Under the pieces are notes generated by a model. It ran no database searches. It was given only the letters and a program-made list of their open reading frames with translations, and had not been told where the DNA came from. Below, one piece after another: positions 25,959-34,607 of a DNA stretch of 64,000 nt (positions are counted from its first letter, which is position 1; every line of letters starts with the position of its first letter). The DNA comes from Agromyces soli (lineage in GTDB: Bacteria > Actinomycetota > Actinomycetes > Actinomycetales > Microbacteriaceae), in assembly GCF_022811605.1 (NCBI RefSeq), contig NZ_CP094533.1, positions 2,480,001 through 2,544,000 on the forward strand, read 5' to 3'. The position numbers and the translations under genes are program-made.

Positions 25959-27202
25959 GCCCCGACCTCCGCCTCGTCCACCGCGACGGGAGACGCGATG
26001 CGCGGGTACCGGCCCGCGGCGAGACCGCTCGCGACGGCGCCGCGCGCGGTTTTGCCCGACGGGGTCGTCGGAATGGCCTCGCTGCGATGCCAGCGGCGAG
26101 GTCGCCAGGCGGGCGGCAGGGACCGGGCTGCGGCGAGCACCGCCTCGGGCTCGGCGGACGGGGTGAGCTCGACGACGGCGACGAGGCGCTGGCCCAGCAG
26201 CTCGTCGCGCTCGCCGACGACGACCGCGGCGGCGACGCCGGGCAGTTCGCCGAGGCGGCGCTCGACGTCCTCGGCGAGCACGGTCTCGCCGGCGACCGTG
26301 ATGGCGGCATCGCCGCGGCCGAGGATGCGGAACCGTCGCTCACCGGACCCGTCCGCGTCGTGCGGGAGCGTCTCGGCGAGATCGCCGACGGTCGCGAAGC
26401 CGCTGAGGTCGCGGCGGAGCATCCCGCCGCCGACGACCCCGAGCGCGAGGTAGGGCGAGCGCGCCCAGAGCTCGCGTCCGGCGGCGCTCGGGCGCAGCTC
26501 GATCTCGACGCCGGGGAAGGCGCGCAGGCCGTCGCCCTCGCCGATGGCGACGAAGGAGAGCTCCGCGGCGCCGTAATACTCGACGAGCCGCATCCCGCGT
26601 GCGGCCGCACGGGCACGCAGGCCCGAGTTCGCGGCGGCCCCGGCGACGACCGCGGTGGGCGGGACGGCGGGTCCGTCGAGGAGGCGGGCGAGCCGGGTCG
26701 GCGTCGCGTGCACGATCGTGCCGCGGTGCGGCTCGTCGCTCGCGGTCGCGCCGAGGTGCAGGGCGTGCAGCGCGGCGTAGAGGTGCATCGAGACGTGCAG
26801 CGGGCCCGTGATGCGCACGACGGAGTCGGGTCCGGCCCCGGTCGCCTCGGCGAGCGGGGTCGAGGACGCGAGCCACGACGCGCTGCTACGGGCGACGATC
26901 CTCGGCCGCCCGCTCGGAGCGCTCGAGCCGGAGGTCGTCAGGGCGAGCTCGGTGCCCGCGGGCAGCGGTTCGGCCGGCGCCGTCTCGGCGCCGACGAGCA
27001 CCGGCCGACCGCGCTCGAGACCCGCCAGCACGGCCACGATCGTGTCGACGGGATGCGCCTCCGGTCGGACGACGATCACCCCGCCGTCTTCCGGCGCTTC
27101 GAAGGCGGCGACGGCTCGGCCGAGCGCGCGGTAGTCGAGCGTCCGCCCGCCGAGCGCGAGGGCCGGGCGCTCGCCCGCGCCGCCGAGCCAACCGCTGCTC
27201 AT
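25955..27202 (-). CDS. AMP-binding acyl-CoA ligase, short form
   Basis: 415 residues, about 100 fewer than usual acyl-CoA synthetases and closer to MenE-sized ligases. The adenylation motifs are present: a variant phosphate loop LTTSGSSAPSGRPRIV, YYGAAELSF, FATVGDLAE, the hinge ILGRGDAAITVAGE and the catalytic Lys in TTPSGKTARGA. The N-terminal subdomain is reduced. The substrate is unknown; between bioY and a thiolase it could activate pimelate, biotin or another dicarboxylate. ATGA overlaps at both ends couple it to its neighbours. Confidence 0.87.
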   Translation of the reverse strand: MSSGWLGGAGERPALALGGRTLDYRALGRAVAAFEAPEDGGVIVVRPEAHPVDTIVAVLAGLERGRPVLVGAETAPAEPLPAGTELALTTSGSSAPSGRPRIVARSSASWLASSTPLAEATGAGPDSVVRITGPLHVSMHLYAALHALHLGATASDEPHRGTIVHATPTRLARLLDGPAVPPTAVVAGAAANSGLRARAAARGMRLVEYYGAAELSFVAIGEGDGLRAFPGVEIELRPSAAGRELWARSPYLALGVVGGGMLRRDLSGFATVGDLAETLPHDADGSGERRFRILGRGDAAITVAGETVLAEDVERRLGELPGVAAAVVVGERDELLGQRLVAVVELTPSAEPEAVLAAARSLPPAWRPRRWHRSEAIPTTPSGKTARGAVASGLAAGRYPRIASPVAVDEAEVGA

Positions 27203-27870
27203 GCGCGCTCGTCGACCGCGGAGCCCGTCCCGCGTCGCCACGGCCACGGCTTCGCTTCGATGAGGCCGGGCCACGCGCGGTGCACGCCCTTGGCGACGAG
27301 CACGGTCGCGACGACCTTGATCGCATCGCCGACGAGGAACACGGCAGCGCCCGCGGCCGCGAGCCCGATGGGCGTGGCGGTCACGAGGGCGAAGACGGGG
27401 ATGCCGACGGCGTAGACCGCGACGATGCCGCCGAGGGCGGTCCAGAGCAGCGCGGGCACGAGCCGGTAGCGGGGGAGCAGGCGTGCGGTCGCCCAGCCGA
27501 TCACGGCGGCGCCGAGCAGCCAGCCCAGCAGGTAGCCGACCGAGGGGCCCACGAAGACGCCCAGGCCGCCGCGCCCGCCGGAGAGCAGGGGCAGGCCGGC
27601 CGCGACCAGCGCGATGAACAGCAGCACGGCGAGGGAGCCCTTGCGCGCACCGAGGATCGCTCCGGCCAGCATGACGCCGAGCGTCTGCAGCGTGATCGGC
27701 ACCCCCTCGGGCCCGAGGGGGATCGCGCCGGGAACGCCGAGGGCGGCGATGAGCGCCGCGAACACGGCGATCTGGGCGAGATCCCTGGCGGTCGTGCGGC
27801 GACGGCGCGCGGGTTCGGCGGGCTCGACGCGGGCGGCCTGCTCGGATCCGGTGCTCGGTGCGGTGCTCAT
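27199..27870 (-). CDS. bioY: Biotin transporter BioY (S-component)
   Basis: 223 residues. A basic N-terminus of about 30 residues precedes six hydrophobic helices. BioY features include VPITLQTLGVMLAGAILGAR and GPSVGYLLGWLLGA, which form the biotin-binding site in known structures. It is the membrane substrate-binding unit of an ECF transporter. First gene of the operon; GAGAGGGA lies 9 nt upstream of the ATG, and a possible -10 (TAGCGT) gives a leader of about 50 nt. I see no clear BirA or BioQ operator. Confidence 0.93.
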   Translation of the reverse strand: MSTAPSTGSEQAARVEPAEPARRRRTTARDLAQIAVFAALIAALGVPGAIPLGPEGVPITLQTLGVMLAGAILGARKGSLAVLLFIALVAAGLPLLSGGRGGLGVFVGPSVGYLLGWLLGAAVIGWATARLLPRYRLVPALLWTALGGIVAVYAVGIPVFALVTATPIGLAAAGAAVFLVGDAIKVVATVLVAKGVHRAWPGLIEAKPWPWRRGTGSAVDERA

Positions 27871-28011
27871 CTGCTGCGTCCCTCTCGCGGAGTCGTCGGG
27901 CGGGTTCGCCCGTTCTCACGCTAGAAGTGCGGCCCGGCCGCGCGCGCGGATCGCCGTACAAGAATCGGTGCCGGATTTTGGACGCCGGTGGTCCGGCGCC
28001 TCGGGGCGGAG

Positions 28012-28512
28012 TCAGGCGGCGCGGGCGTGCAGCGGAGCCTGGGCGTCGGATGCCTCGTCGGTCTCCGCGTCGTTCGCCGGTGCGTCGGCCCCGGTCTCGT
28101 CCATGGGGTCGGCCGCTGCGTCGGCGTCGGGCGCCGCGGGCATGGCGACGTGCGCGCCGAGGGGCTCGGCCCAGACGACGAGGGGAGTCGGCTCCCAGTC
28201 GAGCGCGAGCTGCTGCTCGCCCTCGGGGACGACGACGGCGACGTTGTCGCGCTCGTCGAGGATGCTTCGGGTGAGCTCGGCGGCGATCTGGTGGGTCACG
28301 ATCGCGTGGAAGATGCGGTCCGAGTCGGCATCCGTGCGGCGGACGAGCGTCCACTCGCCGGAGGAGCCGATGAACTCGGAGAGCTTGCCGTGCAGGAGGT
28401 CGAAGATGTGCTCGCCGCGGAGGTCGGCCGCCGACGGGCGAGGTGCCGGCGCGGCGACGTGCTCCGAGGCTTCGGCGGTGAGCCTCGTGCGGCGCCAGCG
28501 GCGGAACATCAT
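28012..28512 (-). CDS. Hypothetical protein (166 aa)
   Basis: A basic start (MMFRRWRRTRL) precedes a soluble domain (about 30-115; GEHIFDLLHGKLSEFIGSSGEWTLVRR, IFHAIVTHQIAAELTRSI) and an acidic Ala/Asp-rich tail, probably disordered. I do not recognise the family. A GGAG precedes the start by 8-11 nt depending on which of two ATGs is used. It appears to be single. Confidence 0.75.
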   Translation of the reverse strand: MMFRRWRRTRLTAEASEHVAAPAPRPSAADLRGEHIFDLLHGKLSEFIGSSGEWTLVRRTDADSDRIFHAIVTHQIAAELTRSILDERDNVAVVVPEGEQQLALDWEPTPLVVWAEPLGAHVAMPAAPDADAAADPMDETGADAPANDAETDEASDAQAPLHARAA

Positions 28513-28601
28513 GGGAGCGTCTCCATCTCGTGCGGTGCCTCAAGTCTCGGGCACTCGCGCCACATCGAGCGGGGGACACGCCGCAGAACGGCAGGCGGAG
28601 C

Positions 28602-28787
28602 TTACTCCAGTTCTTCGCGCTTCGTCTCGTCGGCGACGGTGCCGATCGCGACGGCGAGGCTCGCGGCCCAGGCGATCCACATCATCAGCAGCCGCCAGTC
28701 GCGCGGCCCGGACATGGTCGCCTTGACGACGCCGACGCCGCTGATGGCGGCACTCAGCACGGCTCCGCTGAAGAGGTACTTGCGCAT
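28602..28787 (-). CDS. Small membrane protein (61 aa)
   Basis: Two hydrophobic helices (about residues 5-23 and 32-50) joined by a short loop, with an acidic C-terminus ETKREELE. I do not recognise a named family. The ATG at 28787 has TAGCGT exactly 6 nt upstream, as at other leaderless genes here, which supports it as real despite its size. Confidence 0.7.
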   Translation of the reverse strand: MRKYLFSGAVLSAAISGVGVVKATMSGPRDWRLLMMWIAWAASLAVAIGTVADETKREELE

Positions 28788-28793
28788 GCCGCA

Positions 28794-28799
28794 ACGCTA
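28794..28799 (-). promoter_or_regulatory. Leaderless -10 hexamer TAGCGT
   Basis: Minus strand, 6 nt before the ATG of the 61-residue membrane protein. Confidence 0.45.
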
Positions 28800-28902
28800 C
28801 CCGGCGGAGCCCGCCCGCGTCGCCCCCTTGACGGGATCCGTACGAGGAGGCATCCGCGGTTCGTGACGGGACGGTGAACGGGCGCTGGGAGTCGACCGAG
28901 AA

Positions 28903-28938
28903 TCTGACCGATCGGACAGAGTCTGACCGATCGGTCAG
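28903..28938. promoter_or_regulatory. Tandem TetR operators
   Basis: Two copies lie end to end with centres 19 bp apart. CTGACCGATCGGTCAG (28923-28938) is a perfect 16-bp palindrome; TCTGACCGATCGGACAGA (28903-28920) is the same core with one mismatched pair. They directly precede the -10 TACCGT (28940-28945) of the tetR gene, so binding would block transcription of tetR and the exporter genes. Confidence 0.8.
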
Positions 28939-28951
28939 CTACCGTCGAATC

Positions 28952-29557
28952 ATGCCCACCGACGCCACCCTCCCTGCGCGCGCCCGCGCCGGCGACGAGC
29001 TGCGCCAGGCCGCGCTCGAACAGTTCGCCACCGTCGGCTTCGCCGCGACCTCGCTGCAGCAGATCGCCGACCACGCCGGGTACTCGAAGTCGAGCGTGCT
29101 CTACCACTACACCTCGAAGGAGGCGCTGCTCGAGGCGGCCGTCACGCCCGCCATCGACCAGCTCGAAGTGCTCGTCGCGGAGTTCGCCGAGGGCCGCCGC
29201 TCCGACGCGGCGCGCGGCGCCTTCATCGGGCGATTCGTCGACCTGCTGCTCGGCGAGCGCCTCGCGGTGCACCTCTTCGTCAGTCAGGGGCACTCGCTTC
29301 GCGGCATCCCCGCGATCGAACGCGGCAACGCCGCGATCCGCGTGCTCGCCGACGCGATCTGCACGGGCGCCTCGCTCGCCGAGCAGATGCGGTTCGGCGT
29401 CGCGCTCGCCGGGGCGACCTACGCGCTCGTGGCGGGCGCCACCTTCTTCGACGACGACGAGATGACCCAGCTCGTCACCTCCTACTCGGACGACGACGTG
29501 CGCGTGGCGCTCATCGACGTCCTGACCGAACTGCTGATCCCGGCCGCCGGCCGCTGA
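28952..29557 (+). CDS. TetR family transcriptional regulator
   Basis: 201 residues. The helix-turn-helix is TSLQQIADHAGYSKSSVLYHYTSKEALL (residues about 36-63). It is followed by a helical effector domain. Start ATG at 28952, 6 nt after the -10 TACCGT, gives a leaderless message. It is followed after 13 bp by the MMPL transporter gene, so it is the likely local repressor acting at the two operators. Confidence 0.9.
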   Translation: MPTDATLPARARAGDELRQAALEQFATVGFAATSLQQIADHAGYSKSSVLYHYTSKEALLEAAVTPAIDQLEVLVAEFAEGRRSDAARGAFIGRFVDLLLGERLAVHLFVSQGHSLRGIPAIERGNAAIRVLADAICTGASLAEQMRFGVALAGATYALVAGATFFDDDEMTQLVTSYSDDDVRVALIDVLTELLIPAAGR

Positions 29558-29570
29558 CCCGGAAGACACC

Positions 29571-32498
29571 ATGGCCCTCCTCCTGCACCGCATCGGCCGC
29601 TTCGCCTACCGTCGCGGCTGGCTCGTCATCGTCACCTGGGTGCTCGCGCTCGGCGCGTTCCTCGGCGCCGGCATCGGGCTCGGCGGCCAGCTCCAGGAAT
29701 CGTTCGCGATCCCCGGCACCGAGTCCCAGTCGGCGATCGACCAGCTCGCCGCCGTCTTCCCGCAGACCGCGGGCGCCTCCGCCCGCGCCGTCGTCGAGGC
29801 GCCCGAGGGCGCCTCCGTCGAGGACGCGCCCTATCGCGACGCCATCGACGAGATGTCGAGCGAGCTGGCCGACATCGACGGCGTCGCGAGCGTGCTCGGC
29901 CCGTTCGACGAGTACGCCGGCGACCAGGTCTCCGACGACGAGCGCACCGCCATCATCCAGGTGCAGTTCGACGGTCCGAGCACCGACGTCACGCAGGAGC
30001 AGCTCGACGCGGTCACCGCCACCAAGGCCCTCGCGAGCGACGCCGGCATGGAGGTCGCCTTCGGCGGCGAGGTGTTCCAGGACACGAGCTTCGGCCTCAC
30101 CGTCACCGAGGCGCTCGGCGTGCTCTTCGCGGGCGTCGTGCTCTTCATCACCTTCGGTTCGCTGCTCTCGGCGGGCATGCCGCTGCTCACCGCCCTCGTC
30201 GGGGTCGGCCTCGCCTTCGGCGGCATCTCGATCGTCGCCGCGATCACGCCGGTCTCCAGCACGGCGCCCATGCTCGCGGTCATGATCGGGCTCGCCGTCG
30301 GCATCGACTACGCGCTGTTCATCCTGTCGAGGCATCGAACCCAGCTCGCCCGCGGTCAGGACCCGGAGGAGAGCGCCGCCGAGGCGGTCGCGACGGCCGG
30401 CGGCGCCGTCGTCTTCGCCGGCCTCACCGTCATCATCGCCCTGCTCGGGCTGCTCGTCGTCGGCATCCCCTTCCTCAGCGTCATGGGCGTCGGCGCGGCG
30501 TTCGCGGTGCTCATCGCGGTCATCGGCGCGGTGACCCTGCTGCCCGCACTCCTCGGCGTGCTCGGCACCAAGCTCGTGCCGAAGCCCGGCAGTCGCGCGC
30601 ACCGGCGCGCCAACGCCGACGACGACGGCGGCAAGAAGCCCCTCGGCCGACGCTGGGTCGACACCGTGCTCAAGGCGCCGATCGCCTTCGTCGTCGTGAT
30701 CGTCGGACTCCTCGGCGCGGCCTCGGTGCCGGCGCTGAGCCTCGACCTGAACCTGCCGAGCGCGGCCACCGACCCCGTCGGCTCCAGCTCGCGCGAGGCG
30801 TACGACCTCATCTCCGACGGCTTCGGGCCCGGCTACAACGGGCCGCTCATCGTCACGGTCGACATCACCCAGACGACCGACATCTTCGACGACCTCGACG
30901 CCATCGGCGCCCGCATCGGCGCCCTCGACGACGTCGCCTACGTCGGCGACGGCCTGCCCAACCCGACGGTCGACACCGCGATCATCCAGGTGATCCCGGA
31001 GAGCGCGCCCGACGACCCCGCGACGAAGGCGCTCGTGGAGTCGATCCGCGAGCTCGAACCCGGCATCCAGGCCGACTTCGGCACGCCGATCGCGGTCACC
31101 GGCTACACGGCGGTCTCGATCGACATCTCGCAGCGGCTGAGCGACGCCCTCGTGCCCTTCGCGCTCATCGTCGTCGGTCTGTCGATCGTGCTGCTGCTGA
31201 TCGTGTTCCGCTCGGTGTTCGTGCCGGTGAAGGCCGCGCTCGGCTTCCTGCTCTCCGCGTTCGGCGCGATCGGCGTCACCGTCGCGGTGTTCCAGTGGGG
31301 CTGGTTCGCGGATCTGCTGCACATCGAGCCGGGGCCGATCCTGAGCTTCCTGCCGATCCTCTTGATGGCGGTGCTGTTCGGGCTCGCGATGGACTACGAG
31401 GTGTTCCTCGTCTCCGGCATGCGGGAGGAGTTCGTGCGCTCGAAGCAGCAGACGCCGGGCGGCCGTCCGCGCGAGGCGATCGTGCACGGCTTCCAGCACG
31501 CCGCCCGCGTCGTCACCGCCGCCGCGCTCATCATGTTCTTCGTCTTCTTCGCGTTCGTGCCCGAGGGATCGGGTCCGATCAAGGGCATCGCCTTCGCGCT
31601 CGCGATCGGCGTCGCGTTCGACGCGTTCCTGGTGCGGATGACGCTCGTCCCCGCCGCGATGGCGCTCGCCGGTCGCGGGGCCTGGTGGCTGCCGAAGTGG
31701 CTCGGGCGTCTGCTGCCCGACGTCGATATCGAGGGCGAGGGCCTGCGCGCCCACCTCGACCAGGAGGCGTGGGCGAAGGCGCGGCCCGCAGCCGTGCTCG
31801 CGGAGGGCGCCCTGTTCGGCCTGCCCGAGCGCACGATCGGCCCGGTCGACGTGGACGTGCCCGAACACGGGGCGCTGCTCGTCCGCGGTCCCGCGGTCGA
31901 TCGTCGCGTCGTCGTCGCGACGCTCGCCGCCCGGCTCGCCCCCGTCGACGGCCGACTCGCCGTCCTCGGCCGGCCGCTGCCGGGCTCCGGCGGCGAGGTG
32001 CTCCGCCGCGTCGCGATCGCGGAGCTCTCCGCCGACCAGGCCCTCGACGGCGGCACCGTGGGCGAGCTGATCGCTCGCCGGCTCGACGCCACCCGGCCGT
32101 GGTACCGGCTCGCGCCGGCCTCGCAGGCCGCCTCGGAGTGGGCGCGCAAGGCGGCGCTCGCGATCGGCGAGCGCTTCGACGCCGACACCCCGCTCGAATC
32201 GCTCGGCGCCGTCGCGCGCGCCGTCGTCGCGACCGCCGCGGCCCTCGCCGAACGGCCGAGCGCCGTCGCGATCGACCTCGACGAGGCGCCCGGCGCGGCC
32301 ACGACCGAGCTCTGGGACGCGCTCGCCGTCCTGGTCCCCGCCGACGTGGCCCTCATCGTCGGCATCGGCCGCTCCGCCCAGGGGCCGGCCGCCGGCAGTC
32401 TCTTCGCCGCCCGCGGCGTCGAGACCGTCGACCTCGCGGCCCTGTCGGTCGCATCCGATTCCCCTGTTTCCCCCGACCACCAGGAGGCCCTGCGATGA
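29571..32498 (+). CDS. MMPL (RND) family transporter with C-terminal degenerate ATPase-like domain
   Basis: 975 residues. The first ~730 form a standard MMPL exporter: helix 1 (about 18-37), an extracytoplasmic domain, helices 2-6 with GLAVGIDYALFILSRHR, a second extracytoplasmic domain, and helices 7-12 with GLAMDYEVFLVSGMREEF. Residues about 740-975 are soluble and resemble an ABC nucleotide-binding domain. GALLVRGPAVDRRVVVATLA sits where Walker A would be, with LAPVDGRLAVLGRPL after it and RPSAVAIDLDEAP in place of Walker B. GxGKS/T is lost. Coupled by ATGA to the YhgE/Pip gene. Confidence 0.9.
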   Translation: MALLLHRIGRFAYRRGWLVIVTWVLALGAFLGAGIGLGGQLQESFAIPGTESQSAIDQLAAVFPQTAGASARAVVEAPEGASVEDAPYRDAIDEMSSELADIDGVASVLGPFDEYAGDQVSDDERTAIIQVQFDGPSTDVTQEQLDAVTATKALASDAGMEVAFGGEVFQDTSFGLTVTEALGVLFAGVVLFITFGSLLSAGMPLLTALVGVGLAFGGISIVAAITPVSSTAPMLAVMIGLAVGIDYALFILSRHRTQLARGQDPEESAAEAVATAGGAVVFAGLTVIIALLGLLVVGIPFLSVMGVGAAFAVLIAVIGAVTLLPALLGVLGTKLVPKPGSRAHRRANADDDGGKKPLGRRWVDTVLKAPIAFVVVIVGLLGAASVPALSLDLNLPSAATDPVGSSSREAYDLISDGFGPGYNGPLIVTVDITQTTDIFDDLDAIGARIGALDDVAYVGDGLPNPTVDTAIIQVIPESAPDDPATKALVESIRELEPGIQADFGTPIAVTGYTAVSIDISQRLSDALVPFALIVVGLSIVLLLIVFRSVFVPVKAALGFLLSAFGAIGVTVAVFQWGWFADLLHIEPGPILSFLPILLMAVLFGLAMDYEVFLVSGMREEFVRSKQQTPGGRPREAIVHGFQHAARVVTAAALIMFFVFFAFVPEGSGPIKGIAFALAIGVAFDAFLVRMTLVPAAMALAGRGAWWLPKWLGRLLPDVDIEGEGLRAHLDQEAWAKARPAAVLAEGALFGLPERTIGPVDVDVPEHGALLVRGPAVDRRVVVATLAARLAPVDGRLAVLGRPLPGSGGEVLRRVAIAELSADQALDGGTVGELIARRLDATRPWYRLAPASQAASEWARKAALAIGERFDADTPLESLGAVARAVVATAAALAERPSAVAIDLDEAPGAATTELWDALAVLVPADVALIVGIGRSAQGPAAGSLFAARGVETVDLAALSVASDSPVSPDHQEALR

Positions 32499-34450
32499 GC
32501 GGCCGACTCTCCCGACTCTTCGGCACCACCCCGGCCCAGCGCCGGCTCCGCTACGGCGTGCTGCTCGCGGCCGTCGTGGCCGTCCCGCTCGCCGTCGCGG
32601 GCCTCGTGTCCGGGGCGGTCGCGGGCGGCAACGACCAGCTCGAGCAGATCCCGGCGATCGTCGTGAACGACGACGAGATGGTCACGACCACCGACGCCGA
32701 CGGCGCCGAGCAGCAGGTGCTCGCCGGCCGGCTGCTCGTCACCGAGCTCACCGGCGGCGAGGCGAGCGGTTTCGACTGGACCATCTCGAACGACGAGGAG
32801 GCCGCGAAGAAGCTCGCCGACGGCGAGGCGTACGCGGTGCTCACCATCCCGTCCGACTTCTCCGCCTCGGTCACCTCGCTCTCGGGCTCGAACCCGACGA
32901 AGGCCAACCTCGAGATCCGCACCGACGACGCGCACTCCTACCTCGCCGGGTCGGTCGTGCAGTCCGTCGGCGACGCGATGACCGCCGCGTTCGGGCGCAC
33001 GCTCACGCAGCAGTACCTCGAGGGGCTGTACGCCGGGCTCGCCGACTTCGGGGGCTCGCTGGACCAGGCCGCCGACGGCGCATCCTCCCTCGCCTCCGGC
33101 GCGGGCTCGCTCTCGACGGGCGTCGGCCAGCTGTCCACGGGCGTCGCGTCGGCCGCGTCGGGCGCCTCGGATGCCGCGAGCGGAGCCTCGCAGTACGCCG
33201 ACGGCGTGCGGCAGTACACCGAAGGCGTGGACGGGCTCGCCTCTGGCCTCGCGCAGGCGAGCGCCGGATCCGCCGGGCTCGACACGCTCGCCGGTGGTGT
33301 CTCCAGCTACGTCGGCGGGGTGAATGCCGCCGTCGGCCAGATCGGTGGTGCGTTCACCGGGGTGATCGCCCAGCTCGAGCAGGCGAAGGTCGACAACCCG
33401 GAGCTCGCGCCCCAGCTCGATGCCCTCATCGCTCAGCTGCAGGCGCAAGCAGGCGCCCTGCAGCCGCAGCTCGATCAGTTCACGGCCCAGGGCGCGCAGC
33501 TCGCGGCCGGGGTGCAGAGCGGCGTCGACCAGACCCAGGCGGGCCTGGCCGAGCTCTCGAACGGTGCCGCGCAGCTCTCCGGCGGCTCCGCCGCCATTCG
33601 GGACGGCGCCTCGAGCCTCGCCTCGGGCGTGGGGGAGCTCGCCGGCGGCCTCGACCAGCTGTCGAGCGGCGCGTCGAGCGCAGCCACTGGAGCGGATGAA
33701 CTCGCGAGCGGCGCCGAGCAGTTCGCGAGCGGCCTCGCGGACGGCGCTGAGCAGGCCGGCGCGCTGACGAACGTCGACGGCAAGGAAATGGCCGACGTCG
33801 TCTCGCAGCCCGTCACGGTCGACGCCGCGCGCGACCACGAGATCGCCTCGACCGGTGAAGCGGTCGGCATGTGGTTCGCCCCGATCGGCCTCTGGGTCGG
33901 CGCGCTCGCGATGTTCCTGGTGTTCCGGCCGTTCGGCCGCGAAGCGCTGCGGAGCACCGCTTCGACCGGCGGGCTGGTCTGGCGGGCGCTCGCCCGTGCC
34001 GGGCTCGTCGCGCTCGGCCAGACCGTCGCGGTCGTGGGGCTGCTGCACCTCGCCCTCGGCGTCTCCTGGTCGCTGCTGCCGCAGACGCTGGCGTTCTCGG
34101 CGCTCACGGCGCTCGCCTTCACGGCGGTGCACGCCTGGCTGATGACCTGGCTCGGCCGCGGCGGCATGATCATCTCGCTGATCCTCGTCGCCCTGCAGCT
34201 CACGACCACCGGCCTGGTGCCGATCGAGGCGCTGAGCGGCCCTTATCAGACGATCAGTCCGTTCCTGCCGCTCACCTGGGCGGTGCAGGGCATGCAGCTC
34301 ATCGTCTCGGGCGCCGGGGGAGCCGGGGTCGCCGGGGCAGCGGGCGTGCTCGCGCTGTTCGCTCTGATCGGTGTGCTCGGTACGGCGATCGTGGTCGGGC
34401 GCCGCCGGGGCATCCGCTCGATCGGCTTCGCCTCCGCCGCGCTCGGCTGA
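32495..34450 (+). CDS. YhgE/Pip domain-containing membrane protein
   Basis: 651 residues. One N-terminal helix (about 22-44) anchors a large external region. Within it, residues about 185-440 carry many Gly/Ala/Ser heptad-like repeats (SLASGAGSLSTGVGQLSTG, GASSAATGADELASG), expected to form a long coiled rod. Five C-terminal helices follow, as in ABC-2-type permeases. Such proteins accompany MMPL exporters or ESX-type secretion in Gram-positive bacteria and share a fold with the phage-infection protein Pip. The ATG overlaps the MMPL stop. Confidence 0.9.
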   Translation: MSGRLSRLFGTTPAQRRLRYGVLLAAVVAVPLAVAGLVSGAVAGGNDQLEQIPAIVVNDDEMVTTTDADGAEQQVLAGRLLVTELTGGEASGFDWTISNDEEAAKKLADGEAYAVLTIPSDFSASVTSLSGSNPTKANLEIRTDDAHSYLAGSVVQSVGDAMTAAFGRTLTQQYLEGLYAGLADFGGSLDQAADGASSLASGAGSLSTGVGQLSTGVASAASGASDAASGASQYADGVRQYTEGVDGLASGLAQASAGSAGLDTLAGGVSSYVGGVNAAVGQIGGAFTGVIAQLEQAKVDNPELAPQLDALIAQLQAQAGALQPQLDQFTAQGAQLAAGVQSGVDQTQAGLAELSNGAAQLSGGSAAIRDGASSLASGVGELAGGLDQLSSGASSAATGADELASGAEQFASGLADGAEQAGALTNVDGKEMADVVSQPVTVDAARDHEIASTGEAVGMWFAPIGLWVGALAMFLVFRPFGREALRSTASTGGLVWRALARAGLVALGQTVAVVGLLHLALGVSWSLLPQTLAFSALTALAFTAVHAWLMTWLGRGGMIISLILVALQLTTTGLVPIEALSGPYQTISPFLPLTWAVQGMQLIVSGAGGAGVAGAAGVLALFALIGVLGTAIVVGRRRGIRSIGFASAALG

Positions 34451-34461
34451 GCCAGTTGGTT

Positions 34462-34536
34462 CTCTGAGCTTGTCGAAGGGAATCCGACCCTTCGACGGGC
34501 TCAGGGAGCCATCCCTTCGACGGGCTCAGGGAGCAG
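34462..34536 (+). repeat. Cluster of intergenic CCCTTCGACGGGCTCAGGGA repeats
   Basis: Three units between the YhgE/Pip gene and the next: one inverted (34463-34480, ending TTGTCGAAGGG) and two direct copies (34487-34511 and 34512-34535). The first and second can fold into a hairpin, so the group may double as the operon terminator. Confidence 0.75.
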
Positions 34537-34607
34537 GTGTTGCGGCAGGCCGCGATCGATGCGAGCCTGGCCGTTCGAATGCGAACGGCCGACCCCGAGG
34601 AGCGCAC

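Noticed and set aside
24103-26616. A single 837-residue fusion upstream of the bioM ATPase
   Set aside because: Only the last 244 residues look like a protein. The upstream part is an out-of-frame shadow of the thiolase and ligase genes; ATGA at 24834-24837 fixes the true start.
27871-28011. A BioQ- or BirA-type biotin operator upstream of bioY
   Set aside because: No TGAAC-N3-GTTAC or similar inverted repeat was found. GAACGGGCGAAC near 27910 is a direct, not inverted, repeat.
29511-32480. A 989-codon open frame on the minus strand opposite the MMPL gene
   Set aside because: It is a shadow of the plus-strand gene. The translation is an Asp/Arg/Gly/Glu/His-rich low-complexity run typical of GC-rich antisense frames, with no domain.
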